A DNA stretch of 64,000 nucleotides from Oscheius dolichura (lineage: Eukaryota; Nematoda; Chromadorea; Rhabditida; Rhabditidae): NCBI GenBank assembly GCA_932521035.1, contig OW051493.1, positions 8,494,001 through 8,558,000 on the forward strand, given 5' to 3'. How positions within the stretch are numbered: position 1 is the stretch's first letter; each line of letters starts with the position of its first letter. Made by a program: the position numbers and the translations under genes. This document shows, in pieces, positions 43,501 to 55,503 of the stretch. Below the pieces are notes generated by a model. That model was not told the DNA's origin. It searched no databases and saw only the letters and a program-made list of their open reading frames with translations.

Positions 43501-44927
43501 ACAGGGAACCAAACACGTGCAATCGTTTCGAGACCCATTTTCGCCTCCTTCTCCAGGTCCCGAAGAGTTTCATTAAAGAACATTGTGGGCAATTTCTCCT
43601 TGCCAATCAAGTTGCGAAAAGAGAAAAACTGGATTGTAAACAACTGGGCCCCCCAAAAAATTGGAGACGCTGCTCAACAGACGACGACGTTGTTTTTATG
43701 TATTCTCCCAAGAGAAAGTGAGGCATCATAAAGATTTACTGGGGGGTTTGTGGCCTCTTCAGCTGTGGCCAAACATTCTTCTCTACGTGCTAATTTGTGT
43801 GGTTGTGTGTAATTTCAAGTACAAAAACGGAGGGGGCGCAATGTGTCGTGATATATCACATTAGTTCCGCCGTTCATCTGTCCCCCGCCACTCACCCCGC
43901 GGACGAAAACCTTTTGATGCTTCTTGACCTTGCGCCGACTCCTCCGGTTGTCAAAAAGGACTGCCGAGCATTGAATCACTTGTGGCAGCTCGTCTTTTTT
44001 CTCTTTTGACTACAGAAATCGTAAGAGGAGGGGGCCAGTCCTTTTCCCAGGGTGTGATAATGGTTGGTGTAGTGTTGCCTCCTTGCCTTCCTGTCCTCAA
44101 CCCCAATTTCTGGCGAGGAAATGTTCGCAACATGCAAATCAACCTCCCCCCATCCTCCTCTTCCCGGCTAGACATAACGAGATAACTGAATTCCCATCCT
44201 CCCTTCCCTTGAGGCTATAATTTTACTATGGAGAGGGGGAGGATGGTTTTCTTTTCTTCTTTACCTCCCAGCCAAATGGTTCTCGGACCATAATGTGAAC
44301 AGAGGGAGAGAGCAAACAAGGGGAACACCCTATCCCGCCTCGCCTCTCTCAATTGGATACAATCGGTGTCCTGGTGGCGGCTCAAGAGGTCTGTCGGGCT
44401 ATTAATCGCCTCGCCTCCTCTTACGCGGGCGATCCTCCTCCTCCTCGTTCTTGAGATGGCCGCGGGATTAGTAGCAACACAGAAAAAGATGGTATAATCC
44501 TCCTAATTGTGTGTGTGGATGTTTTTGAACCAACAGCCGCCCGCTGCCATACATACAATACCGTAAGATAAACATAGTTCGTGGCGGGCGTCGTATGTTC
44601 CTTGCCGCAGCAGGCGCTGGTGATGACAGCGGAAAAGAAAACACGACTGGACGGCGGAGAGCATGTGGAAAGAGCGGAACATAGTCAAAAAGTGAAACGG
44701 TGTATAAAAAATGCCGAGAAAGGGATAAAAAATGGAGCAAGGAAAAAAGAGCGGGGCAGTGATTGTTGTTCCTCCATTAGAGGGGGGTGATAAGATAACA
44801 GCGGCTGGAAAAAAGACGAAAATTCAAGGGAAACAAGGGAATTTTGAAAAAAATAATCTAATTAGACGGTAAATGGGCAAAATATTGTCGTGGGAAGACA
44901 TTTCAGGCGTTTCTTCCGGAGCCGGAG

Positions 44928-45056
44928 ACTCGGTCCTCAATAGTCTCGGCAGAAGGATTATCTTTACTCAAAAGAGTTACAAAACAACTGCGACGCCGTT
45001 ATACCTTTGTCTCACCGAGGCTTTACGGGTGCAGGGGGAGCTGACTATAGCCGAGC
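44928..45056. mobile_element. MITE copy 6, left arm shortened
   Basis: It starts ACTCGGTCCTCAATAGTCTCGGC. The left arm lacks about 23 bases (the part with CCCCTGCACCCG). The break lies where the short word AGTC occurs on both sides, consistent with a slippage deletion. The interior and right arm (GGCTTTACGGGTGCAGGG) remain. Confidence 0.85.
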
Positions 45057-45059
45057 TGG

Positions 45060-45320
45060 GAGGTTCTTCGTGAAGCCAGGAGATTTCTGACGGTCTTTCG
45101 GGAAATTGAGGGGTTCTAGAGTTTCCTTGACTATTTCTAAAGATTTTTGGATGTCCTTGAGCTCTTCTGGACTTCTTTGATAGTTTTCTGGTAGTTTTTT
45201 GCGGTTTCCTGGTGTCCTCGGGTTCTAGAGAGGTTTTGGTGGGCTCCTGGAGGTTTTTTGAGGACCTGGAGACTTTCTGAGGCTTTCCAGAGTTTCTGGA
45301 GGTGGTTGAAGGTTTTTAAG
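45060..45320. repeat. Degenerate short-period repeat (TTTCTGG/GAGGTTTT)
   Basis: Variants of TTTCTGG, TTTCCTGG and TTCTGGA recur about every 15-30 bases, mixed with GAGGTTTT and GAG(A)GTT variants. It begins right at the end of MITE copy 6. It has no open frame of note. Confidence 0.5.
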
Positions 45321-46268
45321 CGAATTATGACTCTCCTCTGTGATTTTCCCTAATAAGGATCCCCTGAGCTTCCCGGGCAGGTAAGAACCTCAATTATCCG
45401 CTCCCTCACTCTATTTCCCCGTTCTCCGCCTTGTTCCCAATTCCATTCCTCTCGCCAGAACCAATAAATTATCCTTCCCAAATCGCGTGTACGTGTCATT
45501 TGTACGGGGCTTGAAGAGGAGGAAGAGAAAAAAAAGGAGGCGAGCGGTCTTCCAAAAGGGAAAGTGATGGGTGTCCTCAGCTGCCCGTCGCCACCGCCGT
45601 CTCTTCTTCCTCTTTTGGGGGAGAAGCTGGTTCAAGATAGTTTTCCCTGTTTTTTGACGACACACAAGAGAAACGGCCGCGGCAGCATTAGCCCCATATC
45701 GGCCGGGCCAATCCTCTCTGTGTAACAGCCTTGAAACTCTTTTTTCTTTTCACTTCGCGTGTTCCAAAAAGCAGCAGCTGAAGCAGCCGTGCCTTGACCG
45801 CTAATCACTTTTCCAGCCACGCCTATTTCTTGTTTCAAACTCCGGCGGGGGAAGGTGTGAATTTCTAAGGAAAAAAAGTCAAAGAATAATGGGAAGGAAA
45901 AGGTTACAACAATATGTTGACAAGGGGAGAGGAGCAAAAAACCACAAGGACAAGACACACCACCGGCTGGAATGGTGACGGACAGCCAGCCTGTGATTGA
46001 GCACATGTATTAGTGGCTACGACAGATGTGTGTGCTTGGTCGAGGGGTGAGATGTCAGATGCTTATGGGGGTCAAACGAGAGGGGGGAAGAAGAGCATGA
46101 GGACACCGGGAAGGGGACTTTCTCGTCGGTTTTTATGGAAAATAATGGGACTGAAAAGGGCAGAAGGAATATTTTCCTAGATCCACCTATCTATGCCCTT
46201 TTCCTAGGGCTCCAGAGGGGAATGGAAGAATGTCGAGGCTAAAAAGGCAAACACAGCCGGATCGAGGG

Positions 46269-46420
46269 GTTCGATCCTCTATAATCCGATCCCCTGCACC
46301 CGTATGGTCTCGGCAAGGCAAAGGTATAAAGGCAACACAGTTTTGTAACACTTTTGAATAAAGATGACCCACCTGCCGAGACTTTACGGGTGTGGGGGAT
46401 TGAACTGTCGAAGACTGAGC
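46269..46420. mobile_element. MITE copy 7, opposite orientation
   Basis: The arms run from GTTCGATCCTCTATAATCCG to AACTGTCGAAGACTGAGC. The interior is reversed relative to copies 1-6 (CAAAGGTATAAAGGC, ACAGTTTTGTAACA, TTTTGAATAAAGATGA). Confidence 0.9.
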
Positions 46421-47810
46421 TGGCCGAGGATTCCGAAGACTCTATAAAGCTTGGAACTCTGTGAAACGGTGGTTTTACTCGAATTTCACCCTTTTCTCCA
46501 ACAGTAAATGGTAGCGGTGGATGCTTGGAGGTGTAGCCCTGGGCCACCTTATTATATACCCAAAATGACCCAAAAATGGGGTGCCCTGCGTCCCGAAGGC
46601 CGTATCTCCTTATTGGTACGAAAATAAAGATCTCCAAGTTTCAAAAAGACCTATAGGGCCATCGTCTCCAATGCCGAAGGCCGTGTGCCCTCAAACAACC
46701 TGCCCCCTGCCCCGGCCCCTTTTCAATCAGGAAATAAGATTGTTTCTCACGTATTTATTCAAAAATATTGTGCCCGGGAAAGGGCACGGTCTGTGATATT
46801 TATGATATTCTCAAAATATCCCCCTTTTTCCGTCTAAATATAAGCCTAATCTCTTGGGGGTAGAGATGGTTGTCCTCTCTCTCTCTCTCTTTCTCTCCCA
46901 CAATGTCCCAAGCATCAACACACACATCCAGGCGATCTTCTTAAATATATATGATGACGTAAAGAGTGTTTTCTTCCCCTTTAAATATATTGCCCTCCCG
47001 GCGGCTCGGCTCGTTTTCAAGTGTGTGAGAGATCACTCGCCCATAATTTAGAGCTATGATGAACGGGAGAGAGAGAGAGTTCGAAATTGTGAAGAGAGGA
47101 AACGGACGGACAAAACAAGTTTCCTCTCCAGCGGATATCGGGTTGACTGAACTGCTTACTAGAGAGGGAGAGATGGACTCCCCCTCCCCTGGAAGTCTAG
47201 GGACCGGAGGGCATAATCTATGAAAAAGTTCCTTCTTCTTAAAGTGTTTTGTTGTCAATGCACGCATGTTATGTCTAATTGTAATCTCCAGCCGAGGGGT
47301 GCAATTACTTCATGCTAATCGGCTTCCGACCCCCGCAATTAGGAAGGGAAGGGGGATGGCCGACGGGGCTACTCCTACTATTTTGGAAGTGGGGGCCGGC
47401 TTTTTTATCTGTCTTCTTAAAATAGTCCTGATTTAGTTAGTAGTCTATAACAAGAAAAAGCAGCCCGTGTCTCTCCGAAAAAAAAGAGCCCGCCAGCGAA
47501 AAGTCTAATCAGCTTTCCCCCTCCTTCCCTCTTGACGATGAACACCACCAGACCAGCACCGCCGCCCCGGAGAAGAGAATAACACCACCACACGGATGGG
47601 CATTTATAGTAAACAATAGAAAATTCAAAAAGGTAGAGAGAGGGTGAGAGGAGACAGCAGGGAAGAATAGGAAGAGGGGAAGGGGGAAAAGATCAAAGAC
47701 TTTCCGCCAGGCGGATGAGGGACTGCGAACTGTCTAGGAAAATTTGGTTTAAAAAAAAGGTTCCTGGGTGGAAAAAAGGGCACCAAGAGGTCAAGTGGTC
47801 TAAAAGGGAG

Positions 47811-47945
47811 CTGTCTAACTGTGGCGGGCTAATTTCCCATTTTTTCGGTGTCGCATTAAAATGGAGACTTGCGGGTTTTAAATCTGGAGAAGGAGTTCTA
47901 GCAGAGGCGATATAAGGTCTCAAGAAGTCCGCTGTCTAACTGTGA
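47811..47945 (-). repeat. Two reverse-strand copies of the CCACAGTTAGACAG motif
   Basis: CTGTCTAACTGTGG at 47811 and CTGTCTAACTGTGA at 47932 are the reverse complement of the motif clustered in the last snt-1 intron, about 35 kb away. Confidence 0.6.
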
Positions 47946-48587
47946 CTCTCCAAAATTTGAATAAGTGGGATTCAGGACGGAAAAGTGAGTTTTTAGCCCA
48001 TTTGGCAAGTCCATTCCACATACAGTGGCTATTTAAATGGCCGTATAAACGCCATACCGCTCAGTTTTTCCTCGCTCTCTTGTTCACTCTCTGGTATAGC
48101 AGCACACCACACTACTACTCGCTCGCTCCTCATCGAAACTGGTATTTCAACGGGGCTGGCGACTGACTGTGTTGGCCTAGGACCGCCGCACTTGGAATCG
48201 GTCAGGCTGAAAAGAACACACACAAAGGGGGGGGAGGGCATTCATCCACGGGGGGCGAGTAACTGAGATAGGACTCGCAAAAACATTTTCTGCTCTCCTG
48301 CCTCATTGCTAGTCCATAGACTTTTCCAACGGCCACCCCCAGTACGAATAACAACTTTGTGACTGGCGGTGTGTGAACCATGAGAAAGGGGCAAAGAGGA
48401 CAACAGAGACGAGCGGGATCTCTGACCTCATTAAGGATTTAATCAGGAAGGACGGAGAATTTTAAGAAGATAAAAGCTCTTAAAATAGAAAGAAAGACTT
48501 TAAAAGGAAACTTCTGCACTTTTAATAACCTCGGTGGTTCCGGGTGGAAGCCCTCCAACTGAAGATCAAAGGCGCCTCTGATTTGCA

Positions 48588-48725
48588 CGATAGTCCGATT
48601 CCCTGCACCCGTAAAGTCTCGACAAGACAAAGGTGGAAAGGCGACACAGTTTTGTAACAGTTTTGAATAAAGAAGATCTGTCGAGACTTTACGGGTGCAG
48701 GGGATCGGACTATCGAGGACCGAGC
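48588..48725. mobile_element. MITE copy 8, opposite orientation, with flanking 10-base repeat
   Basis: Same orientation as copy 7. The left end begins CGATAGTCCGATTCCC, so the outermost 8-10 bases are missing or altered. GCCTCTGATT occurs on both sides (48573-48582 and 48724-48733), which may be a target-site duplication. Confidence 0.9.
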
Positions 48726-48990
48726 CTCTGATTCATTAATCCTCTAATTTTAAGAGCATTCCCCATGTTTTCCCCTTTTTTTCTCTCCCTTCCATCCAAT
48801 TTAAACAAGGATATTATTATGAGGGGAGGCGGAAGCGAAGCCTGAAAGTACATTTTTAAGGACATACCCCCCTTTCCGCGCGTTGGCCGCCGGGGGACCG
48901 CCGCCCCCTGCCAGCCATACCTGCATAATGGGATAATTGCTTTTTTGGAAGGCGATTCCTCTTTCTTTTTTTCTAGGGGGGATTTGTTGT

Positions 48991-49017
48991 CCCCCCCCCC
49001 CCCCCCCCCCCCCCCCC
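48991..49017. repeat. 27-base poly-C tract (poly-G on the minus strand)
   Basis: An uninterrupted run of 27 C, longer than the G run at 30019 and with G on the opposite strand. Length in the assembly may be unreliable because such runs are hard to sequence. Confidence 0.95.
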
Positions 49018-52000
49018 GAAGGATAAGGACTATTTACAAAGGGCGGCAGGGAGTAATAATGTGACAACAAAGATCAGCAGGGATCTTCCCTTAATGAGAA
49101 GGGAGCAGACCTCTTGGTCCCTGGCTCAACTTGTCAGCTATAAATTGACGGCAAAAAAACAGAAAAAGGAGATTTGATTCATAATTTTAATGCGGGCACC
49201 CGTCTCTCCTCGTCCCACTCTCTCACGATGGATAAATTACACGCAACAACAGATGGACAAATGGCTGAGACTTGAGGATTAAGAGGAGAGGGGGATCAGA
49301 GACCTGAGCTACGCTGACGGGAGGAGGTAGTTCTGAGCTGTGTGTGTGTTTTCGAGGAAATCATCCGGGAGAACGTGAGAAATGACTGAATAGCAACTAC
49401 GGGTGGCTGGCTAGTTTGTCAGAATAGGAGAAAGTCCAGGTCTAGGAAAGATGAAGGAGGGAGGTCATGAATAGGGGCAGATTAGCTAACAGATGGGAGA
49501 TTTCTTTGAAGAAGTGGGGAAAAATAATACTATACACAGAAAAGTGATGAATAAGCCACTTACTACGGAGAAAGTAGCACTAGAGCACAATTACCAGCTC
49601 CTATTATGGTTCAAGCTGAAAAGGGGCGAGTAACCTCGCTCTGTTGCTAATTTTTGCTTCTGGGGGGCAAAAGGGGGTTTAAATTAGGATCTCAAAGTTC
49701 TTTTTGCGATCTTTTTATGACGTAAGGCTCAAATTGGACACCAACCCCAAAAACTTCTGCCTGACTCACTTCGTAACCACTTCCGCGACTCTATTTGCTT
49801 CTTTTTTGAACTAGTTTCCCCCCTAGACACTTGTTTCTCCCCTTTCCTCTCATCTCCTCTTCTCTCACTTTCTCTCACTCTCCATGGGGAAGTTTTCCTT
49901 TCTCCTTCTGCAACGCTAATGCCCTTGACCTTCAAACTTCTCCTCCTCGTCTCTGCTCTCCCCTTTTCAACCCCCTTGAGTGTTGAGTGAATATTTAATG
50001 GATTATTCCATATATCAACTTTCGAAGAGAGGCAGACTAGAAACACGGTTTTTTCGCCTTGGTCGGTCAATGGAATTTCCACCAGGGAAAACGACGAGGA
50101 GGAGGCAATGAACGCGAACGCGGGGCGTCACACTAGACGAGATCGCAAAAACAGGCGTCTCGCGAACGGCCACCACCCAACTGACCGCGCTCCTCCTGTC
50201 AAAAACGGCTGCCAGCTGGACGGGGGCTGACAAATTAAGAAAAAGTGGAAAACTGCTATAAATACCTCTTTTTGAAAGGGAAAGGAGTGAAGAAAGGTAA
50301 TAGGAAGGGAAAGAAGAGGGCAGATTCGGGAAAAAGGCCGGAAATCGGGTCAGGGGCAGGTTGGGCCTTTTCGGGCATCCTAGAAGAGCTGGAGGCAATT
50401 TAAAGCTCCTTGGCTCCGTTGGGGATTTTCTGGTGACTCACAACTTCCAATAACATGACTTCCAAGGTGATCCCTAGCTGGTAAGGGTTCCTGGGGGCTG
50501 TGACTACTGGAAAACTGGGTTCTTTGGAACCTATAAAGAGAGTTTCCAGGTGATCTCACTCAAACGCCTCTTCCTCTTTTACAGTGAAGCAGGGGCCCAT
50601 TCTGATCTTTCAAGGAATCAGAAACTAGAAAACCAGTTATGTTCCTAGAATTGGATGTAAATAGTCCGGAATGTAAAAGACGGCCGGCCGGCGTCATCAT
50701 CCCCTCTCAAAAACAAGTAATAAGAAGTGTAAGAAGGCTAACTATTCGCCCCCTGCTCGTCTTCCGCCCTGCCGTTTGATCTCTGCCAGCTGTTTTGCAA
50801 AGCTCGTCTGCCCGTTCTTTATCCCGGCTAATCGCATCATTCTCTTCATGTTTTAAATTCTCTCGAAGGCGGAGGGGCTAAAAACAGCCGCTGCATTTAA
50901 AAACAGATTTCTGGCTGGTTAAAGTAGAAGAAGGAAATTATGAAACAAATGACCAGGTGCTCCATGAGACACATACTTGCCAGCCGAGTATGATTTTAAA
51001 AATTAGATAAATTGGATCTCGGTGACTAGGACTAGGAGCAGCTGATTATAGTGGGGTAATTGAATTTGGACGAGGATAAGAAGAATAAGAGAAGAACGAG
51101 GTGAAAAGTGCAGACACACATTCTTTGGGGATACCCTGGAGGGACTCAGAACCCCTTTCCTTTGCCTCCGCCTTGATTATTTTAAATTTTAAATTCGAAA
51201 TTTGAGTGTTTACTGGAAGACAAAGGAAGGGAGATACTCTCAGGGCAATTGCTCCTTGGTTTGTTTTCAGCTCGGGCTCCCAAACAGCGGCAGCAGTTAT
51301 GTTTTAGAGCTTGCTCTCTCTTATTTATGGAACCCTTATATACTGCTGGAAAAAAGTACAAACTGACATGGAAAATATGTCAGAAAATAGATATTCTGAT
51401 AGAGAAAAAAATAGAAAAGAAAGGGCAAGGAACGCGAATTGTATTGTGCTGCTGCAGGGAATATATCTGTTCACTTTACGGAGACGGAGAAGACGGTAGA
51501 AAAATAACAGTCAGACAAGGGTTTTAGACAGAAGAAGAGGGAAGCGGATTATACTTTCAAAGTCGGGCAAGGATTTAACAGACGGAAATCCCACCAAGCG
51601 CTAAATAATGGGGAACAACAGGCTACTACTCATTTCCTGGGAAAGGGGATCAAGCGTCGGATCCAGAAACTATTTGTGTTCATTCAAAGGAGCAGCCTCC
51701 CAGGTGTGGGATATAGAGAAGATTCGCAGTAGAGCGCGGTTACATTTTCTTTAAATTAAGTCTGTACCAGGCCATCGCTAAACTGCTCGCCCAATTCATC
51801 ATATTCCCCCTTTTTAATCTACCCGTGTCCGATTTTGTACCCTTGTCCCTAGGGAACCCAGGGCCACCTCCCGAGTTCCCCTCAAACATGATCACTGAAC
51901 TTTTTTGTTCCCGGAAAACAATGGGTCTTCTCAAAAAAAATCTATTATTGAAGCCAAAAATGGGGCCGTATGGGTTGTCTCTGTTGATCTTCTGGAGCAA

Positions 52001-52897
52001 ATCAGACCAGAAGATCTGCTCCAAAAGAAGATCCAAAAGAATTTTTTGGTGACAAATCCGGGTGGGGTAACTGGAGCTATCAAATATCGGGGAGAGACTT
52101 CCATTTTTCCTGTTCCCCTTTTTCCATTTCTCACGAAAAAGAGAAAACTTTAGAAGTTCATTAACAAGAAACCAATTCTATGCTCGGCTGTGAATTAATT
52201 TCCGCCGTCTTCGCAACCTGCTCAGCGCGCCTGCAAAGGGGGAGAGTGACTCCAACTGGCTACACATCAGGCGCGATTCATAAATCATTGGATCGTGCAC
52301 CCCCTCGCTCACTCGGCGGCTCACACACATCATTGCTTTTTAATCCTTGGTTTGATTTTGGAATTCGAAGGGGGAGAGGGAGTGGCTAGCCGGGATATTA
52401 TAAGGAAAAGAAGGAACGCCCAGAAAAGAAGGCGAAATGTGAGAAACTCTCCCCCAACTTTATTTACCCCCTCCCCCCTTTGGAAAATGGATTCAATGAA
52501 TCCCTGAGTGTTACCAATTGGTTCTTCGTCCCATGAGGAACTTTTCCCTGGGAGCAAAATAGAAAATAGAACGGAATTTAGAGGGTTCATCCTCTTCTCG
52601 ACTCAGCCACCCGCAACCCCAATAAACAAGCGACTGATTGGCACTGGATAGCAATTATGACGACGCTAGGCACATTAGAAATGATGGAAGAAGAGACGAC
52701 GAACACCGCGGGCCCGAGAGAGTGGACCAAATGGGTGGGGGACGCGCAAAAGCGATTATGTTCCAACTAGGGGGCTACTACTGGTGTTGCGGATCAGTTT
52801 TTTTCAACAAATAGTACAAATTGGTGGTTAAAAATCATGTAAAGGAAAGGTTACGGTATGGACCAGGGAAAAGTGATTCTTGGAGTCCTTACAGGCG

Positions 52898-53033
52898 GCT
52901 CGGTCCTCGATAGTCCGATCCCCTGCACTCGTAAAGGCTTGGTAAGACAAAGGTATAAAGACATTACAGTTTTCAATTAAGATGATCCTCCTGCCGAGAT
53001 TTTACGGATGCAGGGGATCGGACTAAGCTGACC
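52898..53033. mobile_element. MITE copy 9, opposite orientation, trimmed
   Basis: The left arm is complete (GCTCGGTCCTCGATAGTCCG). The interior lacks part of the core: the TTTTGTAACAG-like segment is cut to GTTTTCAATTAAGATG. The right arm ends GGATCGGACTAAGCTGACC, so the outer tip is altered. Confidence 0.85.
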
Positions 53034-54053
53034 AAACCGCTGGGGATCCCAACATACAGGCTATTTTCTGTTTTAAAAGACCAGCCAAGGGCCTGGCATG
53101 TCATGAATGGATCTCAAAACGAATCCACCCGTTTTACAAGGAAACGGGACCTTTACTGGTCTGCGATCGCTTCGGGACCTCCGATTTACAGTATGAGTAA
53201 AAAAGCTGGTAATATCGCCTCCCTCGTCAGCAATCTCTTGGCTTTTGCTTTCTGCTGCTGTTATTTTCTGATCTTCTTCCCCTAGCGGGGATTCTAATCT
53301 CCCACCCTCGTCATACGTCCATATATCCCTTGCAAATCGGCAGCTACTGCACCTTGGTACATAAGAGGAGAAAAAAAGGACACGGAACAGAAAAGAGTAC
53401 AAGAAGCCCGTGTCAGCCTGTTTACCAGTTTTATTGCTGCATCACATTTTCCGCCATCAATTAACTGTGATTCGCACTATGAGAGAGAGAGAGACTGCCG
53501 AGATGTTCTTACCAGATAGCGCCAGAGATGGATAACAAATGGCCAGATGACAGGGGGGAGAGTGGGAGAGAAAATGGGGGAACGGACAAGCAGGGGAAAA
53601 TTGTATAAAAACCGTGGAAACCACTAGGAAAACAGAAAGGAAAATCGGTTACTTCGACCGTTTCTTTAGCCGGTTCTCGGAAATTTTTTGAAGTACCCGG
53701 CTCCCAAAGCTATTCTGGCTTTGAAACCGAATTTCAATCATTTCCAGGGAAAAAAACTTTACAATTGCAATATTAGCCGCTGTCTGCATGAAAGAGCTTT
53801 GAACTGGAACTATTTGTGACTGTTTTGGCGGTAAATTTGGTCCGGAACTTTTGGAACTAAAAAAACTCATTATTTAGGGTACTGGAAGAGGCGGCTGGAG
53901 ATCTTTTTCCAAAGGAAACGTACAATGTTGAGTTTCACAAAGATTTTAGAAGGTCTAAAGGAGTTCAAGACGAGACCCCTTTTTGGAGAAAACGGGTCTC
54001 GTGGGGCACCTACGCCGGATCGGCCAGAAACATGAAGATACCTTCCTGGGAAG

Positions 54054-54189
54054 ACTCGGCCGATCCCCTGCACCCGTAAAGCCTTGGCAGGAGGATCATC
54101 TTTATTCAAAACTGTTACAAAGCTGTGACGCCTTTATACCTTTGTCATGCCTTTACGGGTACAGGGGATCGGACTATTGAGGACGGAGC
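54054..54189. mobile_element. MITE copy 10
   Basis: The left arm is short of the CTCGATAGT part (ACTCGGCCGATCCCCTGC). The interior is nearly identical to copy 3. The right arm lacks CCGAGA but keeps GGATCGGACTATTGAGGAC. Confidence 0.9.
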
Positions 54190-55083
54190 TCCTGTGAGCC
54201 CACTGGATCAAAAGCTGAAGGACCTGGCAGTTTTTTTTTTGGGAAAATAGGAATAATGGAACTCTGTTGGGTACATTAGTATCTGCATAGAACCACTGCC
54301 CTCTTTTTCCTCCCCTCTGCTCTCTTTCTGCTGATGAAAAGGCCATCCATTATTTCCGTAAAGCGTGTTATGTGACATTGTCATAGTTGCCAGACGTCAC
54401 ACACATAGAGAGAAACGAGGATAGAAAAATGTCTTTTTAAGGACTCGACACGATTTTCCAATTGGGAGATTATCGGATGATGCAAATGCAACGTGATTAA
54501 ACTGCGAGAATTGGCTACAAAGATGGATGGAAGAAGAAGAAAAAAAGACGATGATCAGGTGATGCGGACGCGTTTATGAACTCCGTGAAAGAAGCCCTAA
54601 TCGAGCGCGGATTAGCCGGCAAATTTGAATGACCTTCTAATTTTTCGCGATTAAGTGGAAATGGAGCCGGAAAATGGGAGAAGATATAGAGGCAAAGTAC
54701 AGTATACTTGAAAATATTAGGGGGGATAAAAATAGGGAAGAGGCCGTTTGTGCTCGTCCATTTCCAGTCTCTGAAGGAGTCAGTTGATTCATTCACACGA
54801 GTCCATCAATGTTTCACTAGTGTCCTATTGCAAATTCAAACCGGTGCCATGGCTCGTCAAAACTACTCCTTAGAGTTCTTTGAGCAGGGAACCGAGACTG
54901 GCGGGGAATTATTCATTACATCTAAATGAAAACACAGGGAGAAACATTTCCTTGACCATACCTTGTCAAGAGGATATTGAACCATTCTGAACTGCTAGTC
55001 CGCGGACTTTCAGTCGCCCCTTGATGGGAAATCATATTATTACGGGATTTCATCATTTTCATCAGTTTATAGGGCCAACGTTC

Positions 55084-55103
55084 AACCTCACCATGGTGAG
55101 GTT
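55084..55103. repeat. Perfect 20-base palindrome
   Basis: AACCTCACCATGGTGAGGTT equals its own reverse complement. It lies just left of the large inverted repeat at 55121. Confidence 0.85.
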
Positions 55104-55120
55104 TTTCGCGCATTTTACTA

Positions 55121-55503
55121 ACAAGGGAATGTTTTAACTTTAAGGTTGTTTCACGGCTGGAGACCTATACTGTTGGAAAGAGCGTGAAAAATGATGGTAG
55201 AAGTCACGTTCAAATTTTACTCAATGATCCCCGCAACGGGACAGTGACGCCGGGAAAGTCGGTTAAAATTGATGAAAATCAACAAAAACGACCGTCGAAA
55301 CAGGAACCATGAAAGCGACTAGAAGAAATGTGAAGCAATGGCCGAGTGGATTCAATCTTTCGCGTTTTTTCATGAAAAAAAAAAGATTCATAGCCGAGTG
55401 CACTATCCACTTGAAAGTGACTTCTACCATAATTTTTTACGCTCTTTCGAACGGTATAGGTCTCCAGCCGTGAAACCACCTTAAAGTTAAAACATTCCCT
55501 TGT
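55121..55503. mobile_element. 383-bp inverted-repeat element, unrelated to the MITE family
   Basis: Arms of about 88 bases (55121-55209 and 55411-55503) are nearly perfect reverse complements, from ACAAGGGAATGTTTTAACTT through CACGGCTGGAGACCTATAC to GGTAGAAGTCAC. A loop of about 200 bases lies between. The termini ACAAGGG/CCCTTGT would suit a non-autonomous DNA transposon. It lies about 350 bases upstream of the lectin gene. Confidence 0.8.

Larger units (their letters stand above)
28777..55120. other. About 26 kb with no convincing gene
   Basis: This stretch is rich in GA/CT tracts, G or C runs, GATA motifs such as TGATAAG, and CAGCTG E-boxes. Open frames up to 187 codons occur, but they are low-complexity, lack homologous domains and lack partner exons. 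Five MITE copies lie between 44928 and 54189. A short candidate exon lies at 35530-35618 (minus). The stretch is upstream of egl-27 and may hold its enhancers and alternative promoters. Confidence 0.5.

Noticed and set aside
46255..46330. GGGTTCGATCCTCTA resembling a tRNA T-loop
   Set aside because: It is the arm of MITE copy 7. No acceptor stem, D-arm or anticodon arm can be drawn.
49729..50398. Two overlapping minus-strand frames of 117 and 127 codons
   Set aside because: The composition follows CT/GA tracts. There is no domain, no consistent intron phases and no link to egl-27.
51985..52032. Short inverted repeat around TCTTCTGGAGCA
   Set aside because: The arms are under 20 bases with mismatches and there is no similar copy in the window.
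53649..53870. A 73-codon minus-strand frame starting MSFFSSKSSGPNLPPK
   Set aside because: It has a plausible start and basic end but no recognised family, no splice partners and no signals around it. It may be a small gene but cannot be supported.
54708..54929. A 73-codon plus-strand frame containing MARQNYSLEFFEQGTETGG
   Set aside because: It has no domain, no splice support and a length expected by chance.
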